Shown here: piece after piece, positions 1 through 10,604 of the stretch
Layout: each line of letters opens with the position of its first letter
How positions within the stretch are numbered: the first letter of the stretch is position 1
Program-made: the position numbers and the translations under genes
NCBI GenBank assembly: GCA_011947345.1
Contig: JAAVTG010000565.1
Span: 372,001 to 436,000, forward strand
Direction of reading: 5' to 3'
From: Phytophthora quininea
Lineage: Eukaryota; Oomycota; Peronosporomycetes; Peronosporales; Peronosporaceae
DNA length: 64,000 nt
Notes under the pieces: model-generated
What the model was told of the DNA's origin: nothing
Databases searched by the model: none
Seen by the model: the letters and a program-made list of their open reading frames with translations, nothing else

Positions 1-1528
1 TGACAGTGACCGTGACTGCTTTATTCTTGCGGAGTGATGCCATGGCAACATCCAAAAATGCGTTGAATGAAGGATTCTGGAACTTCTGGACCGTGCCAAC
101 AGCGCCACCGATGGCCTCGTTCAGACTTCCAGCCGTAGCTGCGTCGTTCACGGTGTTCTGCTCTTGAAACACCTCAAGAGCAGCATCTTGGTTGATTAGT
201 TGGAAAGTCATCTCCATTTTGGCAGCGGGCCAAGCGACAATCGCGTATTGCCCGTATGTCGAGTTTCGAGTCGCCGTCTCGTTCCCGAGATCTCCTTCAT
301 CTTCATGAGTACTGGTCCCAAGCGACTCCCACAAACACGATAGAGATTCCAGTCCGGGATTCAAGAAGTTGAACTTTACCTCAATGTCCTCAGCGCATCC
401 GAAACTCCCCACGTGCCGAAAAGTACGTGATCGACTCGGTGCGATTCCATTCTTCCTCAGGGCCACCCGGGTACTTGTCGCGATACTCAATCTCTTGGGA
501 CAGCTTCACAATGAAGAAATGCAGTCGTTTCTCTAGAGGAACATCGTCATTTGCTTCCTCCAGAGCGCGGAATCTCGCACGATCGACACCTTTCAAAGCT
601 GCCGAGACCAAATCCTCGATGCTCTTTTCCGTGTACTCGTGAGAGAGCAGCAAAGCGAACGACTGGTCTCCATGGGTCATCATCTTAATGGCGTCTGCAA
701 GCTTCTCAGGCAGGGGATGAAAGCTGTCTCCTCGTGAGTATCTCAGTGCTGGCGGCAGGCAGACCGAGTACACCAACGAATGCTCCGCGTCCGCATAGTG
801 CACTGCGAAATGCGGCAAGTAACTCGCCTCTTTCGCTTTCTTGCCAAAGTCGTGGTAGTATTTCTTCTCGCCATTTCGATACACAATCAAGTCTCCTCCT
901 TCATGGAGACTTGGCGGGTGAATCACGAGCGTCGCAATCATGCCGTCTGCTTTCTCCGTGTCGCGATGCTTGGTGAGGTGGCCTCCTTCTCCATACACCA
1001 GCAACTTGTACAGCTTGCACTCCAACGGCACTTCGCAATACCCCAGTTGATCTGCAACAGTCTCCGTCAATTCTTCCATCCCAGACTTCCACCACGGGTT
1101 TTCAAATTTGACTTTGTCCAGACCAAGCTGCCAGCTCTTCCTCACATTGTCGTCAAGCAACGTCTCAAATTTGCGTCCGAACGGAGATTTGTCACTCACA
1201 GCGATCAACTTCTCTGCAATTTCTTCTCGAAGCGGAACCGAAATGGCCCCACTCCATCCACCACCAAGCCAGGAATTGCTGGCAGCGAATCTGCTTGTCC
1301 ACCGAAGGAAAACTCGCCGGCATTCTCGTCCGCCTTAGACAAAATGTTGTTGATCTTCAAACACGCAGCTCCTTTCGGTAGCGGCACGTCCGTCCTCGTG
1401 CCGCGACCACCAAACGGCCACTTGCCATTCTTGAAGTCCAGCGTCTCGTTCTCATTCCAGTCGATACTCGTGCTGCTGTCGCTCTCGTCACTATAAACGC
1501 TGCCGTTGCTGTCGCTGTCACTCATCAC
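1..1528 (-). CDS. 2-oxoglutarate/Fe(II) dioxygenase-like protein (3' end beyond left edge)
   Basis: The reading frame starts at the ATG at 1526-1528 and runs off the left edge. The first ~95 residues are Ser/Asp-rich; a dioxygenase-like core follows. KHRDT (about 968) is the likely H-x-D iron-binding pair, and a later HYADAEHSLVYS segment (about 790) carries the candidate distal His. The frame stays open from 1528 to 1 only if one base is added near 1245 (a GGGGCC run) and the frame is shifted by one base near 405 (a GGGG run). Protein text is coherent on both sides of each break, so I treat them as sequence errors. The family includes prolyl-hydroxylase-like enzymes; the substrate cannot be told. 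A TTCATTTCAAC stretch about 20 bp upstream of the ATG resembles an oomycete initiator. Confidence 0.75.
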
Positions 1529-1675
1529 GAACCAAGTTGAAATGAACTAGCGGGCGGTGTACAGGACATGTAGTCACTTGTCCGCATCAATCAATCAGTT
1601 TGCCTACGGTACCGAACTTTTTCTGACACGGAAGCCGTCGACAGTCGCTGCCATCTCGATCACCTTCCTCCGCTC

Positions 1676-2973
1676 ATGAAGCTTCTGGACGCGGGTCTGT
1701 GGCTCGCTCGCGCGTATGTGAAGCTGCTGCTGTTCGTGCCATGCTTGCTGTACGTCGCTGTCCAATCCCCGTTCTGTCTATGTCTGTCTCTGTGCGCCAC
1801 TCACTCTCTCTGGTCATCTTGCGTAGCTTGGAGCTCAATTTGGCGTGGAATCCCTTGGTGCTGCTCTTGCGTCGAGCGTTGCAGACTCTAACAGACAGTG
1901 ACAAGATCATGACCGACGACAACGGACTGCGGTGGCTGCAGCCTGACGAGCGTCACGGCGAACGCATCGCCATCGTGAGCTACCCTCGCTGCGGGAACTC
2001 GCTCATGCGCGGCCTCTTGGAGAAGGTCACGGGCATCTACACTGGTTGCGATACGAGACCCGATCGGTCGCTAAGCAAGGAGCTGCAGCAGTACGGCATG
2101 AAAGGCGAGGGCGTCGTGGACGAGTCGGTCTGGTTCGTCAAGACCCACTACCCGGAACGTGTCGGCTACAAGCCGTTCCCGGTCAAGAAGGCCATCCTGG
2201 TGGTGCGCAACCCGTGGGATGCCATCGACTCGTACTTTAATATGACGCTCACCAACACGCACAACAAGAGCTTGCACGAGTCCCAGTACGAACGCTTTGC
2301 AGACCGGTGGGACGGTCTGCTACGCAATGAGATCGACGTCTGGATGAAGTTCCATCGCTACTGGACGACCAAAGTGGACATCCCCATCATTGTAGTGCGC
2401 TACGAAGACCTGATGATGCATAGGGAGGAGACAATGCGAAGGGTGTTTTTGTTTTTGACGGATCTGACGACGTTGGAAGGAACGGAGTGGGAGAAGCGGA
2501 TCCACGAGGTCATGGCGACGAGTGGCGACAAGGCGGGGCCGTACAAGCCTCGCAGTGGCAAGATTGGAGGCTCGTTCCGCCACTACTCGGAGGAACAGTT
2601 CCAGTACATTTTGAAGACGGCTAACTTGCCGTTGAGAGGATTCGGCTACGACCCGGAGACGCAGAACTTCCCCAAGGAAATCTCGCTACCGAAGCGGCAA
2701 GTGAAGCTAGGCAAGTCGGCGGATGCGGAGCTGTTGATCTCAATCGACCAGTCCATGGAGATCCGCAAGAAGAATGACTCGTACGGACGCCACTCGACCT
2801 ACTTCCGACGAGGATTGACGGAGCCGGTGATTGCGAGCGATGGCACCGAATTGAATATGGACGAAGTGCTTTCTGCACGAGAGCGACTGCAAGCTCAAAA
2901 GGAACAGGCGGAAGCGTCTGAACAGGCAACGGAGAAAGCAGAGAAAGCTGATGGTGAACAGGAGCAAAACTAG
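1676..2973 (+). CDS. Type II membrane sulfotransferase (PAPS-dependent)
   Basis: This enzyme would transfer sulfate from PAPS to a carbohydrate or protein acceptor, probably in the Golgi lumen. The PAPS 5'-phosphosulfate loop is YPRCGNS, shortly after the ATG at 1909; the 3'-phosphate site is VVRNPWDAIDSYFN (about 2200). The C-terminal ~60 residues are Glu/Lys-rich and look like a coiled coil. The simplest start is 1909, but that lacks a membrane anchor. An upstream ATG at 1676 encodes a short hydrophobic anchor (ARAYVKLLLFVPCLL). A candidate intron 1750-1898 (GTACGT donor, CTAAC then CAG) joins this exon in frame to DKIMTDD at 1900. I prefer the spliced form. The closest family I recognise is WSCD-like sulfotransferases. 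Acceptor unknown. Confidence 0.88.
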
Positions 2974-3105
2974 ATGGACGAATGCAGGCCATTGGAGAGC
3001 ATAAAAACATTCCTAAAGCCAAACAACAGTATCGATATATTTTGTGTAGTGTGCTGCACCGAAGAAACTTTGCATGAGTGCATCCCGCCATTCGAATTGC
3101 ACACC

Positions 3106-5370
3106 TTACGACGTTGCAATTGGCTTCAGCGCACCCTCGATGCGGCGCACCGTGGCTTGCAGCTTTTGCTTAAAAGCCGCATTTTGACACTCGATGTCTT
3201 GCGAGGCGTGGTCAACCACAGCGTCGATGCCGCTGGGCGTCCGCACGTGGATTTTGTTTGTCTCGAAGTCCAGATCCACATCCCCGTATTGGTCCTTCAG
3301 CAGACGGAACAAGATTAACAAGTTCAACGCGTCTTGGTCGGCCTCGCCCAGCTCTCGTGCAGCCTTCTCAAGATCCGGCTCGGTCTCCGTCTTCTCAACA
3401 GGTTCTTCCTTTTCCGCTTCTTCTGGCGTCTCCTTGTTATCTGCTTCACTCTCAACAACTGGAGGTTCCTCTTCCGGCTTTGCGTTATCGTCATTACCAT
3501 TTGCACTCTCCTTTTTCGAATGATCATGTGGGCAAGCTGCTGTAGGTTGGCCGCTAAGCTTAAAACTCGCAGGACTAGCCTGCGCGTGCATCGCTAGCGC
3601 GATCACCGAGTCCGCAATCATATCCGCAGTGGGCGCTGAAGTCCATTCCACTACTAGTTTTTCGGTAGCGCCCTTGGCGACAGCGCAGCGCGTGACAGCA
3701 ACTTGCTTGCAGACTACCACGCGATCTTCCTTCTCTAAATGAACGACGTCTTCGTACATCTGGCGAATGAACGTGATCAACACGTCGAACGAGTTATACT
3801 CGAACGGCACGTGCTGCTTTTGCGTGATACTACCTGAAATGAGCTTCGTATACGTCGACAGATCCTCCTTGCCCATTAAGTGAGTCTGCGAGTCCACTTC
3901 TACGAGCAGTCCTGAAATCACCGTGCCGTTCTTAGGCTGATCGCTTGCCAGGCCTCCAATCGCCTTGGCGATCTTCTCGCCCTTGAACTCCAGCACAACC
4001 TCTTGCATGTTGGCAGGGGTGGAGATGCTAGGGTGGTAGATCTTCGGATCGTTAAACTTGTTCAGCGCAGACTTCAAGCGCATCATTTCGTTCTTTTCGC
4101 CGTGAACCAGCACAATGTTAGGTGGCGTCAGCTTCTCAACGAAACCACTGGTGCCTACAAAGTCAGCGTGTGCCGAGAACGAGATATACTCTACCGTACA
4201 GTTCATGGGGATGATACGACCATCCAGTGCGGCAATCTCCGTCGGCTCGGACAGAATCTTCTTGGCAAGAGTGCCCTCCACCACGTAGCCAGGGATCAGA
4301 CACGCGTTGCGTTTATCCGAGCACCAACGCTCAAAGAGCTGTCGCGACACACCACTCTGCAGCATACCAGGACTCGCCATGACAACCGACGGCCCAGAGT
4401 CGTCAAAGTCGTCCATACTCTTGAGGTTGGAAATGTGTTCGAACTGGAACGGATTCGAGATAGCGATCTGCTTGCGGATGCGATCGTTCATCATGTTGAT
4501 GTACGTTTGATACACCCGCAACGCTTTGGCTGCCAGCTTGGACGCGAAGTAGATGGGGATATCTTGTAGATCCGGGTGCATGCGCCAATGTTCGTCCAGA
4601 ATCAGCAGCAGTTCCTGCGTGCGTCCCAGTGCGAACACTGGGATCAGACACCGTCCTCCTCGACGCACCACAGCTTCCACCTGACCCGTAAAGCGCCCCT
4701 CTCTCTCCACCACCGACTGATGCACTTGCACGCCGTATGTGCTCTCCACAATGAGCACATCGGGCGAACACGCCGGGAGTTCAGCCGCCATCAAGTGACG
4801 GTCGTTCTCCAGCGAGTAGTCGCCTGTGTACAGCACTTTGACGCCTCCCACCTCAATGAGGTACATGCAGGCCCCCAGCACATGGCCAGCATTGTACGGA
4901 GTGAACTTGATGCCGTTGTGCATCATTTCCTGGTGGAAATCAATGATCTCCACTTTAGAAACGCAGTTATTTAGGTCCTTGTCGTCGTAGATCTGGTCGT
5001 CCACCGAGATGTTGGACACTCGGAGGAAGTCTCGGAGCATCATCTGCATGACGGCTTTGGTCGGGTGCGTCATGAAGACGCGGCCCTTGAAGTTGGTCTT
5101 CTCCGTAAAGTGCGGCAAAGCAGCCACATGGTCGATGTGGAAGTGCGTGATGAGCAGCAGGTCGATCTCTTCGGCCTCCACGCCGTCGAAGAACGGCAGG
5201 CTGCCGTGGCCCGAGTAGCCCGGGTGCACGCCGCAGTCCAGCATGATGGTCTTGCCCTTGAACTTGAGCACGATGCACGAGCGCCCCACTTCGTTGCCGG
5301 CGCCCAGGGGCATGATGCGCATCACGTGGCGCTCGTCCGCGGCCTCCTCGGCCAACTTGCGCTTCGACAT
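3106..5370 (-). CDS. CPSF3: Cleavage and polyadenylation specificity factor 73 kDa subunit (pre-mRNA 3' endonuclease)
   Basis: CPSF73 is the metallo-beta-lactamase/beta-CASP nuclease that cuts pre-mRNA before polyadenylation. The zinc-binding signature HFHIDH is at about residue 75, followed by the beta-CASP region, and the late motif SFSAHADF near residue 400; the C-terminal CPSF73-100_C region is present. I start at the ATG at 5368-5370 (MSKRKLAEEA), because the 37 codons upstream in the same frame look like 5' leader. This gives 754 residues, close to the usual 680-780. A Glu-rich insert (around 3350-3520) lies in the C-terminal half and is variable in this family. The frame is intact with no intron, unusual for this window. 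It converges on the sulfotransferase gene with only about 130 bp between stops. Confidence 0.95.
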   Translation of the reverse strand: MSKRKLAEEAADERHVMRIMPLGAGNEVGRSCIVLKFKGKTIMLDCGVHPGYSGHGSLPFFDGVEAEEIDLLLITHFHIDHVAALPHFTEKTNFKGRVFMTHPTKAVMQMMLRDFLRVSNISVDDQIYDDKDLNNCVSKVEIIDFHQEMMHNGIKFTPYNAGHVLGACMYLIEVGGVKVLYTGDYSLENDRHLMAAELPACSPDVLIVESTYGVQVHQSVVEREGRFTGQVEAVVRRGGRCLIPVFALGRTQELLLILDEHWRMHPDLQDIPIYFASKLAAKALRVYQTYINMMNDRIRKQIAISNPFQFEHISNLKSMDDFDDSGPSVVMASPGMLQSGVSRQLFERWCSDKRNACLIPGYVVEGTLAKKILSEPTEIAALDGRIIPMNCTVEYISFSAHADFVGTSGFVEKLTPPNIVLVHGEKNEMMRLKSALNKFNDPKIYHPSISTPANMQEVVLEFKGEKIAKAIGGLASDQPKNGTVISGLLVEVDSQTHLMGKEDLSTYTKLISGSITQKQHVPFEYNSFDVLITFIRQMYEDVVHLEKEDRVVVCKQVAVTRCAVAKGATEKLVVEWTSAPTADMIADSVIALAMHAQASPASFKLSGQPTAACPHDHSKKESANGNDDNAKPEEEPPVVESEADNKETPEEAEKEEPVEKTETEPDLEKAARELGEADQDALNLLILFRLLKDQYGDVDLDFETNKIHVRTPSGIDAVVDHASQDIECQNAAFKQKLQATVRRIEGALKPIATS

Positions 5371-6013
5371 GGTCGGTGGAGGATTTTTACTTGGAGTGTG
5401 GGCGAGATGAATGAAATGTTGTGAAAGATGAACCAATGGATGCACTTTTCCATTTTGGCTCAGCCAATGAAACGGAATCAAGGTTTTTGAAAGTCTGTAT
5501 ACATTTTTCGTTACAGTGTAAGTTACAGTAGACTCGATGAAATTGAATCAAGGAATTGGAGTCATTTGGGTGTCTACAGTTAGATGATGTCTTTGCCTTT
5601 TCTTCGCGTGACATTGACCAGTAGTTCGTAAAGCATGGAGAAAGAAGACCTTACGTCGAAACGTCTGCATTGAACCGCTTAGCACGTGCGAAGTATTTGA
5701 TAGCAGAAAAGCAGTGCGGAATCGCACTCGTCTGCTGTAAACGAGCATCAGAGCACTGTACATGCATCATTTAAATGACGAGTCGTAACATGCTCTTTGC
5801 AAAACGGCAGCTACATGAAACCTGCGCGTCCAACTGCCGTAGCTGCTCACTGGACAAAGGCGCAAAACCATTTCCCACTTGCTGTGGTCGTTACCGTCGC
5901 CATGTATCCTTCACATCCTTTCGCAGTCTCAGATGCTCTCGACCAATCACGTGCCGTTCTCAGACGCCCGTTAGAAGTTCTTCAAAACAGAAACCTTCAC
6001 TTCAACACTCGCC
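5371..6013. other. Divergent intergenic region between CPSF73 and the FHA-STAND gene
   Basis: About 640 bp hold the 5' leaders of two divergent genes. On the minus strand, a GTTCATCTTTCACAACATTT stretch about 60 bp above the CPSF73 start resembles the oomycete initiator plus flanking element, but the match is loose. Short open frames here show no protein-like composition. No RNA gene or repeat was seen. Confidence 0.4.
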
Positions 6014-9000
6014 ATGGAGCCGCTCACAGGCCGCCGCAAGCGCCCGCACGAGGACGCAGAGCTGCGCTCTCCGCGGCCGTCGTCCGAGAGCGAGAACATC
6101 AGTCCGCGTCTGCTGGACGCGCAGGTCGGGCTCGCTGTGGGGGCCACGTAGGGATCGCCGGGGCCGGCGCCGAGCGCGGCCGCGTTACTGGCGCCGTCAA
6201 GAGCCGTCGCCTGAGCCAAGACCTGGGCGAGTCCGCCGCCCAGTTCGTAGCCAAGCTACTGCCCAGCTCCAACCCAGCGTCTCCAGCGCTGCGCCTCTCC
6301 CCGCCGTTCCTCAAGGGCGACGGCTCGGTGGCGTTCGTCAACCCTTTCGAGAGGAAGAATGGCGTCAGTATGAGCCGCCCAATGTTCGGTCTTGGACAGA
6401 GCCAGACACAGAGTCGACCGGGCCTTCATGTTCCTTTGGTGAGTACTCCTAATCGGGAGAAGAGTCCGCCTTCGCACATGAGAAGAGTGGACGGAGGTCT
6501 TCCTATCCCTGCCAAGACGCCCGGCGCCTCACCGTTAGGAGCGCTGGAGCAGAAGACCAGTCCGCTCATGATGAATCCAGTGCATCTCAAAGCAACGGGA
6601 GAGAACCATGACGTTGGCTTACCGGCAGTGAGTGTACCCAGTTTTGACATTCTTGGAAGAAAACGGGTGCTGAATGATGCTTTGTGCATGCAGTTCTCGA
6701 GGTTGCTGGGGAACGGACAGGAAACTAGCAAAAGTCCTGGTTTGGAGCGTTGAATACGCCGTACCGAGGAACGCCGGTCTCATCGACAACGGTACTGTGC
6801 TTTTGCTGATAACATTGTAACGTTTCAGTTTTAACCGTGAAATTGTGATTGAAGGCGCCATCGTCGAAGCAGGTAACCAAGAGACATCCATTCCCTTTTC
6901 CTCATGGTCGAAACCTGGATGAAGGCAAAGGGATTAGCACGCCCGTCATGGATCGAGGAGGAGTGAAGAAGAGGGTGGCCAACGTGCCCACGGCTACTTT
7001 TGATGATGATTATCTCTCGAGCGATGAAGAGCTGCTTGGGATTCCTGGCCCTGACATTCCGGACCCTGAAATCTCCTTTTCGCAAGAGAAAATGGGGGAT
7101 CTGTCCGTCACTGAGAATAATCTCGAGGAGACTGTCGTGTTGACCCTCTGTGAAGGACTCGCGAACACGTTGACAAAAGCCGAACGAGAGCGGTTGGATT
7201 TACTGAATCTGTACACGATATCACTCGCTCACCAGCCGAGTCCGATCATGTTGGGGCGAGATCAATTTCAGGACGTGTTTGGCGACAGTATTCGAGGCGG
7301 AATGATCTCTCATCTGAGTCGACGCCACTGCCTAATTCATGTGGAAAATGTGCCCTCACGAAGTGACTCGGCCAAAATGGGCGTCAAAGTCAAGATCGAG
7401 GACACAAGTACGAACGGGATTAGGGTGAACGGGCTGCAGCTTAAAAACGGCCAAGTCCATGAACTAGAACTGGACGACGTTGTCACTCTGTTACGGATTC
7501 GCCGTGACGAGGTACGTCTAGATTCGTACGCTTTTTTGTACAGGATGCTAACCATTTCAGTCTCGGGCCAGAAGGATCTGTCCCTGGCGTACAGATTAAT
7601 CCGCGCTGATCCATCGCCAAAGAACAAACATACCAGAAGGAAAAGCAGACACGACGGGAGATTTGTCAGACCAAGCGACAAATTTTCTAGTGAATCAGCA
7701 GACGTCAGCAGCCGTGAAGGCTTGTTATCACCAGTCCTTGAAACAGAGGCTGCGGCTCCATCCAAACCAACGGCAGAAGCTATTGCCTCCGAAACGCGTC
7801 ATCAAATACCACTGTCCGGCCTCGTTTGGAGACACACGTTCAGGATGCTGCAGAAAAAGTTGTGGAAATCAACGACGCAGAACCAGTCCAACAAGTCTCA
7901 TTGGGGATGCGGAGAATTCGATGTGTAAGTGTGCCGACTGCTACCATATTCAGAGATTGAACCTAACACTTGCTATTGCTGCTCAAGTCTATTTTGTTTG
8001 CCGATCAATCCACGATTGATTTTTCAGACTCCAGCCAGCCGTTTGAGGTATGCGCATTTCGTTAAGTTATCACAGTTTTGAGTCTGTTTTGACGTCAGTT
8101 TTTTCTGCAGGAGGCAAACTTCGACTATCGTGAAGAACTGTCCGAAATCTTGTCAGCTTTTGCATCCATTGCGGCTTTTGACGTTCGTGCAACTGTTTTT
8201 TTCTTTGATATTTACCACAAAGCTCTAACGAACAAAATTCTAGGCATCGTCGTATCAATGCGCAACAGCCCAGTCGCTGCAGGAAGCTCTGTGCAACGAC
8301 AGTGATGTAATATTGTACACCGGTGGTGGCGACGAAGAGCATTTGGTCGTTGAGTCATCAAATGGCTTTTCGGCGCGTCTTGAGAAGGACGAAGTCCTTC
8401 AGATCTTCTCAGAAGGTTCACGATGATACTTGTCCTGCACGATACGATGGTTTTACTGACTACTGTTTCTATTATCCAGCGAAACCTGGGAAGGAAAAAC
8501 TTCTGGTTGTCATTGCTCCATCGTCAGATCCAGGTATGATCATAACTACGACGTGCTTCGGTGTAGTGACGCCATTAACATGGTTTCATGAACAGCAACA
8601 ATGATCGCAGCGTGTGGTGGTTCTCATGTGTGCTTTCTCAGTGCCGCTTCGAAGCATTCGCTACGAGTGACGGCGTTTTTACGGTAAAGTAGAAAATGCT
8701 ACTGGTGCGTTTAGGAATCGAGAGACTGACGCCCTCATGTCTTCTGACAGAGCACTGCTCGCTGGTTTTCTCAAGGGATATTCGATCGCGAAAAGTTATA
8801 CGCTGGCAGAATATGTGGCGTTGAATGATTTGCTTCCGATTGTAAGACCAGTGGACCAGATCTGCAAAATGTTTCCATCCATCGACGACGAGCACAACGT
8901 CAAAATTGGAGATCCCATTACAGAAAGGGTAAAGACTGAAAGGAGCTCAGTTGTTCTGCTCAATGCGCCGTTCATCCCAGTTCTAGCAACGCATTTTCTT

Positions 9001-9939
9001 GGCCGAGACAGTGTTGTCAAACAGGTACGGCTCGTTGTTTGTAAGTACTACCTTCTGTGAATTTGAAAGACTAACCACGACAATCCAGGTGAAAGTAGCT
9101 CTGTCGCAAAACGTTCGCGTGAGCAACGTGTATGGAGCTCGAGGGATTGGTAAATCGTCCGTTGCTATCCACGTGGCGAAATCGGCGTACCGCGCGCGAG
9201 AATACCAAGATGGCATTCACTACTTTGCGGTGGACAAAATGGTAGAGCAACTTCAAAACGGACGCAAGCCTGTGATATCCAACTCTCAAGAGCAAGGTTG
9301 TCCTCGAGTTAATCAGCGCGAAGAAGTGATGGCCAAGTTTGTCGAAGCTGTTGAGATGCTTCTGCGGTCGCTGCCAGAGTAAGTCGAAACGTTTTTTTCC
9401 TCGTGATAAATTGGATCTGACGACACTCAAACGAATTGTAGCAGGAATCGTGGAAACGAGCGGTCCGGCTTCCCTACCTCGCTCTTGCTTTTCGACGGCT
9501 GCGATGTCGTTCTCCCTTCACTAAGACCGTTCGTAGAGACGATCATTCAAAGTCATCCTGGTGTTCAAATTCTTTTGACGTCGACAGACAAAGTCACCTT
9601 CAAGGAAGAAGGATCGACCAATCTGTCTGAGCACGCAGTTCACGTTGAGGAACTGTCCAAAATGGACAGTGCCAAGTTATTCTTCAAGCTGGCAAGGGGC
9701 CATCTGACGTCCAAGCAGTTCCGCCAACGTATGTCTTCGACTATTTGTTTTGGTCTCGTTGTACTGACGTCTCTTGCTGTATAGTGTTTCCAGGTGGCAA
9801 CTTAGAGGCCATCTCGAACGACGAGCGCTTGCTCAGCACCAAGGGGAACCCGTTCCGGATCTCGCGACTCGTGTACGAACTGGAGTCGCAGCAGGCCAGC
9901 GGAAGCGAAAAGAGATCCGCACCGCATCTCAATGACTAA
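6014..9939 (+). CDS. FHA domain - CHAT-like segment - STAND/NB-ARC NTPase multidomain protein
   Basis: A multi-exon gene. Introns (coordinates read from GT/AG sites) lie at 6792-6854, 7512-7560, 7925-7987, 8048-8110, 8183-8243, 8416-8479, 8534-8595, 8684-8714, 9025-9088, 9379-9441 and 9729-9784; from 7925 on every junction keeps frame. Order: disordered Pro/Ser-rich N-terminus from ATG 6014; FHA domain about 7200-7620 (GRDQF, LSRRHCLIH, STNGIRVNG); CHAT-like segment about 7990-8830; P-loop GARGIGKSS near 9140; Walker B SLLLFDGCD near 9490; ILLTST sensor; GNP motif near 9850 as in ARC1. It ends soon after, with no LRR, WD40 or TPR. In the CHAT-like part the usual His and Cys sites read LYTGGG and VIAPSS, so it is probably catalytically dead. 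Single-base shifts remain near 6140 (GGGGG), 6742 (TTT), 7560 and about 7800. The likely role is phosphothreonine-dependent signalling by an NLR-like switch (inference). Confidence 0.78.
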
Positions 9940-10055
9940 TGGTGGAAGGGCATCCATCGATTGTATTGTATCGGTCATCTGCACGTCCAAGCGCAAGTAT
10001 CCAGTGGTAGACAACTACATGCTGCTAATGGGCAGTTTTGATCTCGCTGCATTCA

Positions 10056-10604
10056 TCAACATCTTTCAACAATATCTGCTGGCTGAAAGTGCCGGCGCAT
10101 TACGCCAACGTGCACCAGAACCGTTCCGGTGGATACAGTTCGAAGGCGACACCTTTCCGCCCACGCTCCGTTGAACAGTACATCATCGTTTGTCAACTTC
10201 GGCATTCGCCCAAGAACCAGGGCGTCTAGCTCTTCTTTCAGCGTGCCAAGTGGACGCCACAGTGCTACTGAAAGCTCGTGTTGACCGGCTGCAAATGGCA
10301 CCGGCACAAAACCATAGCCAACCGTGTGGAGCTTTCCGCCACCGTCAACTCGATGCACCTGGAAAAGCAGCTTTGGCCACCCTTGAAAGGCTGTCGTGGC
10401 GAAGTGCAGATCAATCGGATGGGACCAAACAGCGATATCCGACGACCCCCATGGAGCACTCGGTGGGAAATCAACTTGTGTTTGTCCTGCTCGGTCGCCA
10501 GCAATGAGAGTCCACCGACTGCCATATTCGACTCGCCAGTTGCAACAAAACCCAAAGCCAACTCCGAAGCCTTGTCCACTGACGATCTCGCCTATCAAGT
10601 GCAC
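10056..10604 (-). CDS. B9D2: B9 domain protein, B9D2-like (ciliary transition zone)
   Basis: B9D2 belongs to the MKS module of the ciliary transition zone, which gates protein entry into flagella. The sequence follows the family closely along its whole length: HLIGEIVSGQGFG at the N-terminus, GQTQVDFP, YWSHPIDLHFAT-like WSHPIDLHFATTAFQGWP, then GYGFVPVP and WRPLG. The domain alone is about 180 residues, the usual size of the whole protein. There is no ATG at its start (the codon at 10604 is GTG). Adding one base in the CCC run near 10605 joins the frame directly to the upstream Lys-rich reading frame (10595-11676), so the two may be one protein. The alternative is a missed short 5' exon. The gene converges on the FHA-STAND gene. 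Confidence 0.88.
   Translation of the reverse strand: MHLIGEIVSGQGFGVGFGFCCNWRVEYGSRWTLIAGDRAGQTQVDFPPSAPWGSSDIAVWSHPIDLHFATTAFQGWPKLLFQVHRVDGGGKLHTVGYGFVPVPFAAGQHELSVALWRPLGTLKEELDALVLGRMPKLTNDDVLFNGAWAERCRLRTVSTGTVLVHVGVMRRHFQPADIVERC

Noticed and set aside
4003..4569. A 188-codon plus-strand frame inside CPSF73
   Set aside because: It overlaps a fully conserved gene in antisense and has no protein-like features.
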